In this document: positions 55,824-64,000 of the stretch, piece after piece
Layout: every line of letters begins with the position of its first letter
Numbering within the stretch: the first letter of the stretch is position 1
Assembly: GCA_005406025.1 (NCBI GenBank)
Contig: BGZK01002127.1
Location: 1 to 64,000 of the forward strand
Source of the DNA: Eumeta japonica
Lineage: Eukaryota > Arthropoda > Insecta > Lepidoptera > Psychidae
Length of the DNA stretch: 64,000 nt
Reading direction: 5' to 3'
The notes under the pieces: model-generated
Told to the model about the DNA's origin: nothing
What the model saw: only the letters and a program-made list of their open reading frames with translations
Database searches by the model: none
Made by a program: the position numbers and the translations under genes

Positions 55824-56411
55824 CTATTTTCGGTAGGAATTATTTGTAGGACGACGATGACGTAATAAGATTAATTGGGAGGCCCGGAGATGATCGCCGA
55901 CGTATCTCCGGGCAACAGGCGACGTTGAGAGCGAAAGCGAATTGCGAAATACGCGATCTTCGGCACGAAATACATATATCTCATATTCATTATTCGGCGA
56001 GCGAACAAAATAAATATAAGATGTTTGCACCGAGAAAATCGAGTCGCTCAAAAACTGCCGAACGAGACGGCTCGAAGAACACTTCTCGTCGGCGCGACCG
56101 TCGCTGGGTTCATCCCTTAAGCGCGTTGGAAGGGCGCAGGGCGGGCGGTCTGGGCGACGTTCCCGCAAAGTGTTCGTCGAGGCGGACCTCCGACAACCCT
56201 TAATACATAACAGCGAGAACTGAATTACCATAATTAAATACATGCAGCATTTTAAGTATGCTGGATTGAGTAACCCTTGGCGTAATAAAATTGTACCATG
56301 ATCTTGTCCCAACGCGCTATGTTCATAATAAGAGTAGTCGATTGACACTGAAATATCAGATATGAAAGCAAAATTAAAATCGCTTAAAACCAGCGTACTG
56401 TAAGTCATCAA
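55824..56411 (-). CDS. 195-codon ATG open frame, longest in the window, unknown
   Basis: An intact minus-strand frame starts MMTYSTLVLSDFNFAFISD. It has one hydrophobic segment (CCMYLIMVIQFSLLCIKGC, about residues 55-73), then a basic, arginine-rich stretch with LRERRPDRPPCALPTRLRDE, and ends RHRRPTNNSYRK. The length is not expected by chance in AT-rich DNA, but the middle (55870-56205) is GC- and CpG-rich, where stops are rare, and the opposite strand is also open there (plus frame 55925-56203). That island has a GCCCGGAGAT/ATCTCCGGGC hairpin (55882-55913). It may therefore be a promoter or 5' exon island rather than a coding gene. No family recognised. Confidence 0.3.
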   Translation of the reverse strand: MMTYSTLVLSDFNFAFISDISVSIDYSYYEHSALGQDHGTILLRQGLLNPAYLKCCMYLIMVIQFSLLCIKGCRRSASTNTLRERRPDRPPCALPTRLRDEPSDGRADEKCSSSRLVRQFLSDSIFSVQTSYIYFVRSPNNEYEIYVFRAEDRVFRNSLSLSTSPVARRYVGDHLRASQLILLRHRRPTNNSYRK

Positions 56412-56414
56412 TAA

Positions 56415-56875
56415 TGTTTCGAGATTTTTTCTTGGGTAATTAAAGTGGACATAAATATTTTAGGGTTCTGTTACATTTGTTAATCTAAAACATTCATATG
56501 TTGTTATGTAGGAAATAATATCAGTGCACCTTATTCAAATAAAAAATGATATTACAAGTTTCTAAGATTTAATATTTAAATAAAAAAAACTACGGCATTT
56601 ATTCGGTTTATCAAATCCATTATTTAAAAAATAGCATTGATATTCTTTACGTTTTAGAACACTATTTAAACATAAAACTTTTACAGCAATGTTCTTTCTA
56701 CGTTTTATGAGGTTGTTTTTAAATGAAAAAATTTACATCAATATTCTTACATTTCTGAAATTGAGTTTATAATCTCTACATATAATAAAGCGATAGAGAA
56801 AGAAATGTCTACATGTAAAATATTTATAAAAAAAAAAAATACTCTGAGGGTATTAGGACTGTTGACAGAATATTT
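56415..56875. other. AT-rich stretch, no gene seen
   Basis: Nothing recognised. Confidence 0.5.
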
Positions 56876-56879
56876 GCAA

Positions 56880-57172
56880 TGGCTCTCAGAATGTTTGTTT
56901 GTCTGGGCATTTTTTCAGGATTTCCGTAGAAACTACTGAACAGAATTTAATGAGATTTGGTAATAGTTTATGCCACGGTGTAACATATAGCAATACTTTT
57001 TATCCAGTTTCGCTACTATTTTTTTCGCAATATATATATTTTGAATAGAATCGGAATTCAAATCGAAACCAGGAAGCAGGCACAAGGTCAGAACTGTAGT
57101 TGACGACTTGATAAGACGTTTGAATTCCTTCTTACTCGTGCGGGTGAAACTACGGACGAAAGCTAATAAATA
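56880..57172 (+). mobile_element. Short Helitron-like / non-autonomous element
   Basis: It opens GCTCTCAGAATGTTTGTTTG, with ACTACTGAACAGAATTTAAT then GAGATTTGG. It carries a GATC/ACC-type middle (57045-57100) and ends CGGGTGAAACTACGGACGAA before AGCTAAT. Non-coding. Confidence 0.65.
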
Positions 57173-57174
57173 AT

Positions 57175-58010
57175 GTTCTGAAATTCGTGACTTATTGAAT
57201 GGAATAGTATTCGAGCAACTTCTTTACGCGCAATACGATGAATTTATTGGAAATCTAAATCACCAATACAATACGTTTATTTTTGTAATGGAAAATTATA
57301 CGGATTATTGCAATCGTCTAATATGAGATTTTTGAATTGAATTCGCAAGCTACTCGCTTGAATGAATATTGTAGTAAAAACGAAGTAAGGAATTTCATAC
57401 AAACAAAATGCTCATAATACTTTATGAGGTATGTACAATAAAATACTTTTGAAGTACAAAAAAATTTTGAAGAATAAAAGAGAATTAATAATTTTGAGTA
57501 AAATCGAATTTTGTAACTACATGAAAATAGTTAAATTTGAAAAATTTTCAAAGAATTGAATTTCTGAAATTTTGTAAAATTTGAAAGTAAAAAATCTTAA
57601 AAAACTCGTATATATAACAACTATAAGTTCTACATGGCAATGTTAACTTATGTCCAACATAAATTACACTACTCGGAACAGAATTCACCCAAACCAATAT
57701 AATATAATACAATATAAACGGCAATGACAGAAGGGTGTTTCAAAATGTCATGTCCCTAGCGTCAACCTCAGGTCCTCAATGCAAGGTTGTGAGGTAGATT
57801 GTGCAGCTATTTGTCTGGGTTCTCGGTTGTTTGCTGCTGGACAAGCTCATGTAGCTTAAATCGCGGAAGGTCACTAAATGGAATGCAAATAGAAGAACTT
57901 AATTGTTCAAAGCTAACAGGGAAATTTCCGTGAACAGTATAACGCACGAAACTTTGCCGCTCTGAAATGGCTGGGAATGATATAACACGCAGGTATTACT
58001 CACCCCGAGT
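57175..58010. other. Unassigned stretch
   Basis: 57720-57980 is less AT-rich, with an ACCTCAGG...AGGTTGTGAGGT dyad, and is not recognised. Confidence 0.4.
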
Positions 58011-58014
58011 TACT

Positions 58015-58066
58015 AAGTTTATATCATTCATGCCTAAGGTTACTCAGGCATGAATGATATAAACTT
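58015..58066. repeat. Perfect 21-bp inverted repeat, 10-nt loop
   Basis: The arms at 58015-58035 (AAGTTTATATCATTCATGCC...) and 58046-58066 are exact reverse complements around AAGGTTACTC. Confidence 0.97.
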
Positions 58067-58134
58067 AAGTTCATTGCCACACGTAAGATATTCTAAGATC
58101 AAGGCTCTTGGTTATAAATATTATTGATATCGTT

Positions 58135-58375
58135 ATGAGACGGAAAATTTAAAAAATAAAATGAAGTTTAAGAACACTAAAAAACACGCTTTAATGATAA
58201 ATCGAATTAAAAATTTAAAAATAATTCGTAATAGAGGAATAAAATAATGAACGAAAAATATTAGTGCTGTTCCGAGACAAGCGTGGGGTGATCGACAAAT
58301 TAGTTCTCGAAAATATTCGATCGATATGATTAGTCCAAAAATGGTACGAAAGATATGGCACAAAGCGCTTAACGC
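58135..58375 (-). repeat. Dispersed repeat C, copy 2
   Basis: The reverse complement matches 40420-40680: GCGCTTTGTGCCATATCTTT, GATCACCCCACGCTTG, TTTTTCGTTCATTATTTTAT, ATTAAAGCGTGTTTTTTAGT. It lacks the tandem duplication of copy 1. The minus frame 58133-58363 and the plus frame at 40340-40558 are similar because of this repeat. Confidence 0.8.
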
Positions 58376-58379
58376 TTTT

Positions 58380-59930
58380 TTCGCAATAATATTACAATAA
58401 TATTATTTTTTTCATTATTTAACAACTGTTAAAAGGAGGACATGGAACGCAAATTTTGTTTTATAAGTGATTTTTTTTCTAGAAGTCGGTCTAGAAGTCG
58501 GAAGGCAGAGGAAGTGGCTCTCAGACTAGTAAATACATGTTTTACATTCACATGGCGTGTAACCATAATGGACTTATTTTACTTATCGTAGCCAAAAAAG
58601 TTACACTTCAAAATGACGAAATTTTTAACTCAATGGAAATGAAATATAATTAATAAATTTCATGTTTAACGAACCATACATGATAGGTTTCACCTATATA
58701 AAACATTTTAAGCTCATTAAACAACGATTTTTGCATGCATGATCTATATGCACCAACACATAACTTTTTTTTTAGTTTACTTCACGATAAATAAGACAGC
58801 AATCGCAATGATGTCATACGAAAATTAGATTGCCATAAGAGAGCAATAAAATAGAAACGAAAATATTTATAACCCTCTATGGAATATTAACCATTTATAC
58901 CTATACTCTTAAACGAATTGTTTTATTTAATAGATTCAGTTCCGCGAAGCAATTTTGTTAACAGGAAATGTACATATAATTTGAGTACCTGTAGCATTCT
59001 ACAGCTAAAATTAATTCCTCTCAGCTGGCGTTTGGCCAAAATACGTACGCCGTGCTCCCAGGAAATGCTCATTACAATACAATTTCATATTGAATTACGG
59101 AGCTCGGCGGGAAGTATTTACCCGTTGAAAAAGAAAATACAGTTTTATTTATCCATCTAATGACCTGAATTTGGCTTCATTTTTTTCAAGCAAAATCACA
59201 AGTATGGAGTTCGATTTCTTTTCTCACTCACCTTTTTTTTTATCACGAATCAAGTATATTTCTTTGGATTTTACCTTTAAAAGTCTATTAAAGCTTTCAT
59301 ATACCTTCGGACCGAAATGTAACGAATATACACTTAGCGTGTTCCAAAGACATTCGACATTCGCTGAGGCAATCTCACCTCCTCTCAGCCGGAATGAGGA
59401 CGTCTTCAAACGCTTTCGAATGAAAGGTCTTGCGTGAGCAAGATCTCCGGGCCGAGTATGAAATTGGTGGTGACTCAAGTACAACGAAATTTTAATACAT
59501 CTATATGAGAAGTTGGCGGAGCGTCTGTAGCTCTTATTATGCAAGCGTGTATAAAATATTTATATTAAATTAACCATTGATTTATTGTCAGTTTACTTTT
59601 AATCGAAGTGTTTTTTTTTTTTTAACTCAAACGACTTATCAAATTCGCACAAAGCTAGTCCGTGTATATAACCGGGTTCTATGTGAGGCGTAACGTTTCT
59701 CTTATAGATAAAATACTCACCACTCAAACCATCACTTTATACAATATCGCCTAAGTGAACACCAAGGTTACTTATTTTGTCTGTGATCCACTCTCATACG
59801 AGTGCGCAATGCGGTTAGCGATTGCGGTCTGTGGCTTGGCTTTTCTAAACTACAGAGAGTGTACATTCTTACAAATTGTTTGAAACACATATCCTAATTT
59901 AACTATTAGGACATAAGCCAAGCGGAATAT
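58380..59930. other. Mostly unassigned stretch
   Basis: Open frames at 58918-59160, 59171-59437 (plus) and 59224-59544 (minus) overlap without start or splice support. A duplicated GTCTAGAAGTCGG lies at 58480-58500. Confidence 0.4.
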
Positions 59931-59934
59931 TTTT

Positions 59935-60010
59935 AGGGTTCCGTACAAAATGTTATTAACGGGATCCCATACTAAGTCTACGGTGGTTTTCTGCCTATAT
60001 GTCTTCCCTG
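59935..60010 (+). mobile_element. Repeat fragment of the TAGGGTTCCGTAC family
   Basis: TAGGGTTCCGTACAAAATG, ATTAACGGGATCCCATACTA and AGTCTACGGTGG form a decayed copy of a repeat widespread in Lepidoptera. The 118-codon minus frame 59850-60206 overlaps it and is discounted. Confidence 0.55.
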
Positions 60011-60216
60011 CTTTTAAAAGACTGTATCTTGTGATAAGTAATAAATAGTTAAAAATAAGGAAATATGTGTTATTATGGAGAGTAACCGAACAAGTAATAA
60101 AAGAAGTAAAAAATAAAAGGGGAATCCCCACACAGAAAACGTATTCCTTTTTTTTTGAAAATGTTCTGTCCGGTAAACGGTAATACACATAAGCCTTAAA
60201 CTTCATATAGTGTAAA

Positions 60217-60218
<2 letters not shown>

Positions 60219-60289
<71 letters not shown>
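60219..60289. repeat. TA microsatellite, 71 bp
   Basis: An uninterrupted TA run, the longest in the window, which can extrude as a cruciform. Length may differ between individuals or be misassembled. Confidence 0.98.
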
Positions 60290-60292
<3 letters not shown>

Positions 60293-60825
60293 AAACGCAT
60301 GCTTTGGGACCACATTTTTGTTTTGGGTTTAACTGATAGCCTACACAGTGACGAGTCCAACCGACCTAGATTTTTTGTATATATTCTTACATTTCAACAT
60401 ATATGAACGATCTTCAACGTAACGCATAGTTTGAGGACTTTACAATGTAACGCATACTTTAGGGACATGTCCTCAAACTAACTGTTTAGCATATATTTTT
60501 TTTATATATGACGCATACTTCAGGACATGTTTTTAGGGTTCTACATGACTTAAAGTGGACCATATTTTTTTTATATCAAATATTGTAAAAACATATTTTA
60601 TAGTATGAAGCAAAGTAAAAATGAATTTTAAAGACAAATGCTATTCATATATATTTTTTCGTCTAATCCTTCACTGAGCCCAAGTACTTGTCTGATTGCA
60701 ACATACGAGATATGTATGGTGGTGGATTTATTGTTCAATGTTGATCTGATATTTATGTCATATAAAATAATAAACAAAAAAAAGTATTCATTTATCTAAC
60801 ATGTATTCATTTTTACTTTATGTCT
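60290..60825. other. Unassigned stretch with short tandem phrases
   Basis: Variants of AACGCATA-TTT-AGGACATGT recur at about 60420, 60453 and 60510, a loose local repeat. No gene. Confidence 0.45.
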
Positions 60826-60830
60826 GGCTA

Positions 60831-61500
60831 TTATCTTTTTAAACTTAAGAACGGTTTGACCGATCGTGATGAAACTTGGTAAACAGTAACAAAATTTGAT
60901 TGTGAAAATAATAGGCTACTGTCTGTCTGTCCATCTGTCTCCATGTTTTTATAACTTAAGAACGTTTTGAACGACTGTGATGAAATATGATGTATATAAA
61001 ATATACGATAAGAACGCAATTGCACAAATGACAGACTAATACCCATGGAGTTATGAAAATGTCATCTCGTAGGGACGCCACGGTAGTTCATAACTCCATG
61101 TTACTACCGTCTGTCTCTTTGTATGTTCTTTTGTAACTTAGGAGCACTCTGACCAATCGTGAAGGAAATTGGTACACAGTAATAACACCTGATTTCGCAA
61201 TCGACAGGTTACTGTTTATCTGTCTGTCTGTCTGTCTGTATGTTCTTTTATAACTTAACAATATGATGAAAAATACATACAGTAAAACATGCGATTACAG
61301 CACAAACGATAAGCTGGCGCTTTTCTGTCTGTATATTGCACTGTGAATAAGATGTGGTTTGACTAATGGTGATTAAAATGGGTATACAGTAAGAGCATGT
61401 GAATTCGCAAACAGCAGGCTACTGAATGTCTGTCTATTTGTGTGTTTTTATATAATTTGAGAATGGTTTGTCCGATCGTGATGAAAATTGCAATATGTGA
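60831..61500 (+). repeat. Tandem array, about 110-125 bp units, array 2
   Basis: Roughly six decayed units of the same sequence as array 1, including AAGAACGGTTTGACCGAT at 60847 and AATAGGCTACTGTCTGTCTG at 60910. One unit is interrupted by the small inverted-repeat insertion at 61044-61100. Confidence 0.88.
61044..61100. mobile_element. 57-bp inverted-repeat insertion
   Basis: CATGGAGTTATGAA (61044-61057) and its reverse complement (61087-61100) bound 29 bp (61058-61086). It sits inside a tandem unit, where the neighbours lack it, so it looks like an insertion. Confidence 0.7.
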
Positions 61501-61855
61501 TTTCCATACACCATATACTATTAAAAAAATCATTATTTTTGTATTGCTTTATCATTATTAATTTGTTTTTATATAGGTGCATGTGTAGATGATCGTGAGG
61601 GCGTGCGTGTATATATGACATTTATTTGTTGTTTTCCATGATTAATAGGTTACGTAAATGTTATTTAACCTATTGTTATTTGTTTTAAAACAAAAGAAGC
61701 GTTTGATCGTAATTTATCTATGCTAATAGTTTGACAAGGTATGGTTTGTAAATTTGAATTAAAGAAATTTTCATTTCCGAAAATTTTGTCACTAATAAGA
61801 AGTTATATTATTCACAGGAAAAATTTACATACGTATGTTATAAGTTATTTTAGTC
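61501..61855. other. AT-rich stretch, no gene seen
   Basis: Nothing recognised. Confidence 0.5.
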
Positions 61856-61857
61856 TA

Positions 61858-62052
61858 TACATATATAATGAAAATAGGTTGTCTTTGTTCGCCAATCACG
61901 TAAAACTACTAAACGTATAGACATGGGACTGGGACCATTCGATGCGGAATGATTTGTAGATGGTTCTAGGCTACTCATTTTCCGAATTCCGTAAATCCTT
62001 TGCCATTTTATTTATAAATAAAACTACCCAGCAAGCAGGCGGGACAACTAGT
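61858..62052 (+). mobile_element. Short Helitron-like element ending CTAGT
   Basis: It starts TACATATATAATGAAAATAG with TGTCTTTGTTCG. It contains ACATGGGACTGGGACCATTC, and ends ACCCAGCAAGCAGGCGGGAC before AACTAGT (62046-62052). Head, tail and the CTAGT end are typical of lepidopteran non-autonomous Helitrons. Confidence 0.7.
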
Positions 62053-62290
62053 TCTAATATAGATGTGTGTCCAGAAAAAATCACAATATCCATACCTTTT
62101 TATATAAAAACGTATGGACTTTGTATGGAGCGTCTCTTATTGGAACTGTGAAACTAATGCTTACATTCGTTTCGGTCAACACACAGAATCTTAATCTCTG
62201 CGTAGTCCGACACTTGGGCTTTTTATTTTGTTTTCACATCAAAGATTATGTGAATTTGAGTCTACTTTAGAATGTCACACATTATCATTA

Positions 62291-62545
62291 ACTAGTTGGT
62301 GTCCGTGACTTCGTCCGTGTAGACTTTAGGTAGATATATGTAATAGATTAGCCTATAATACATTGCCTAGCGAAGCTAAAAGGAGTGTTCTGATTTTAGC
62401 TTGTATGTAGTTTCGATGTATGTTTGTATGTTTATCTGTTCTCGCATAACTTCTAAACTATTTACTATAATTTGACAAATGAAGTATCGCTAGAAGCATA
62501 TTTGTCGTCCACTGATTATAGGCTGCGTGACGTCATACTAAATTA
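62291..62545 (-). mobile_element. Short Helitron-like element ending CTAGT
   Basis: On the minus strand it ends CTACACGGACGAAGTCACGG before ACACCAACTAGT (62291). Its head region contains TATAATCAGTGGACGAC, AGTTATGCGAGAACAG and ATACAAACATAC, close to the expected start near 62545. Confidence 0.7.
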
Positions 62546-62965
62546 ATATGTTATACTATAATAAAAATAAAACCTAGACTAAATAAAATATAAAGTGGCA
62601 CTACACATTTTTAAGAAAATATAAACCCAACTACGACAAAATCGCACTCTGAAAAGTATGAAACATAAAATATTCTTATGTTTGCACAATATAAAATATC
62701 TTCTTGTACATGCTACATTTATTTACTATATTGCACAGCTATCCTCTAAACATTGCTATGTCTATGTATTACATTAAAATGTATATTTAAGTTGTCTACT
62801 TATATGAAAATATTGAATTGTTTGTAGATTAGAATTACAGACAAAAATATATAATATGTTCTTGTTTCTTACATTATAGAGTGCAATTTTTTCGTAATCG
62901 AGTTTTAGATTTATTTTTTATTTTATATGACTTTTTACAACATTCAAATACACAGTTAATAATAC
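62546..62965. other. AT-rich stretch, no gene seen
   Basis: Nothing recognised. Confidence 0.5.
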
Positions 62966-62969
62966 AGAT

Positions 62970-63980
62970 TCCTTGCTTTTGTCTGCAGCACCGCCTGCGT
63001 GGATGTGTAGCTTATTTGTTATTTTCTATATCGAATAATCTTGATGTTGTTGATTCCAATCTCAAATCTGTTTTAGATTTAAGTCCAGATTTCACAATGA
63101 GTTCTGATTCGGTGATGTTCTCCATTTCAACCCTGCGTCTCTCTCTTTTCGAATTACTCTTGATACCGATATTGATTCAGGTTTCTTGCAAATTATTGCA
63201 CAGAAACGCTTTTGTGGGAGATATAAAATATCATGGAGTATAACCCAGAAAACATTCTACTTGTGTACTAAATTTCAATTAAGTTCGTCCTACCACTTAT
63301 GCGTAATAGAGTTAAGAACAACCAAACATCGTTATAAAGTACACATATTTATAATATTACGCTTAATAAAATAATACAATGACTGATAAAGACGCAATAA
63401 AAACCACATAGTTCTTTTAATGTCCTATGAATTTTCTATCCCCAGTTCTCTTTGCTGGCTCTAACAACGCTCCTTCTCAAAGCAAAGCACACAATAAGCA
63501 TGGCCAACAAAATAAAATAAAATTAATGACTTTTAAATCTTCTATTTATAAGGCATTACACAGATAAACATTGAAAAAAAGAAACAGTAATCTACATTTT
63601 ATGTCATAAATTCTATTAGTTTTCTAAATTTCATCATAATTTGATAATGTGTCGAAGCGTTGCCGAGTTATAAGTAAAAAACTATAAGACCCAATAAAAA
63701 TACAAACAGATTGAAAGACAAACAGACAATAGCTAGTATAAGACAAATGATATTTTCTATTAGTACAGTAAAGTTGATTAAATAAATTTAAGTATTGTTG
63801 AACTATGAAAAAACATACAACCGAACAGACAGCCAACCAAACAATACGTAACCTATGTCCGATTTCTACTGCCAAACTATTTCTGTGTCATATTTCGTCA
63901 AAATCGGTACAGCAGTTTATAGGCGTGAATATCTAACAGACTGACAGACAAAGAGACGTTTGCATTTATAATATGCAGAA
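62970..63980 (-). mobile_element. Helitron-like / non-autonomous element, about 1.0 kb, inverted copy of 31785-32871
   Basis: The minus-strand head ATTATAAATGCAAACGTCTC, then TTTGTCTGTCAGTCTG, lies at about 63935-63975. A second head-like sub-repeat lies at 63640-63740. The middle shares TTGAAATGGAGAACATCACC and GAATCAGAACTCATTGTG with the 32.7-kb copy. The tail CATCCACGCAGGCGGTGCTG is at 62985-63004. The similar peptides on frames 62881-63243 and 32668-32895 (SSDSVMFSISTLR / SSDLVLFSISTLR) come from this repeat, not from a gene. Confidence 0.75.
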
Positions 63981-64000
63981 TGAAATTTTCGAATATAATT

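Noticed and set aside
59850..60206. 118-codon minus-strand open frame
   Set aside because: It overlaps a fragment of the TAGGGTTCCGTAC repeat and has no start, splice or family support.
60219..60289. TA run as a replication origin or cruciform element
   Set aside because: Plain dinucleotide microsatellite; nothing else supports a function.
62881..63243. 120-codon frame similar to 32668-32895, at first sight a conserved protein
   Set aside because: The similarity is explained by two inverted copies of one non-autonomous element. The DNA match extends beyond the frames and neither frame opens with ATG in a gene-like setting.

Overview
The window looks like AT-rich nuclear DNA of an insect, most likely a moth or butterfly (Lepidoptera). 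No complete recognisable host gene is visible. There are no bacterial operons, no rRNA or tRNA genes and no CRISPR array. The lepidopteran assignment is an inference from the repeats. Short non-autonomous elements carry the classic arrangement of a TCTGTCTG-type head, a GATTTTGATGAAATTTGG-like block and a GCGGGTGAAACYGCGGGCGAAAGC or CTAGT tail. There are also AP-endonuclease type LINE relics, a Jockey-type LINE relic, several mariner relics and a pogo/Tigger derivative.

Layout. 1-6 kb: a candidate terminal exon (1781-2127) and one copy of a repeat family (about 3230-3935). 6-8 kb: a frame-broken LINE. 8-13.5 kb: two perfect palindromes, a 142-codon open frame, a weak terminal-exon candidate and a 492-bp MITE with TTA target duplication. 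13.5-20 kb: mostly unassigned AT-rich DNA with a second LINE fragment, a 77-codon open frame and an 85-bp minisatellite. 20-24.5 kb: a Jockey LINE relic on the minus strand, bracketed by two diverged direct repeats, plus an Inr/DPE promoter candidate with a short coding exon and a possible solo LTR. 28.4-31.1 kb: a 0.2-kb inverted repeat pair enclosing a repeat and a GC-rich exon/promoter island, followed by a minus-strand exon candidate. 31.7-35.7 kb: a 1.1-kb Helitron-like element, a SINE and a long repeat copy. 35.7 kb: a possible first coding exon.

40-49 kb: two related mariners in the same orientation, a third mariner of another subfamily, a TATA promoter, exon candidates, a tRNA-derived SINE and a tandem array of about 115-125 bp. 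52-64 kb: a pogo deletion derivative, further perfect palindromes, the longest ATG frame (195 codons, minus strand), a second array of the same tandem family, a 71-bp TA microsatellite and several Helitron-like elements, one of which pairs with the 32-kb copy.

The likeliest reading is intergenic or long-intron DNA filled with old transposons, with a few isolated exon or promoter islands that cannot be joined into a gene model by eye. Genes therefore cannot be said to work together here. The transposons are all visibly broken. The most unusual items are the near-perfect palindromes with short loops, the inverted-repeat-bracketed GC island at 28.5-30.6 kb, the shared tandem family at 47 and 61 kb, and the exon-like islands at 20.98, 30.0, 31.0, 35.8 and 44.0 kb.
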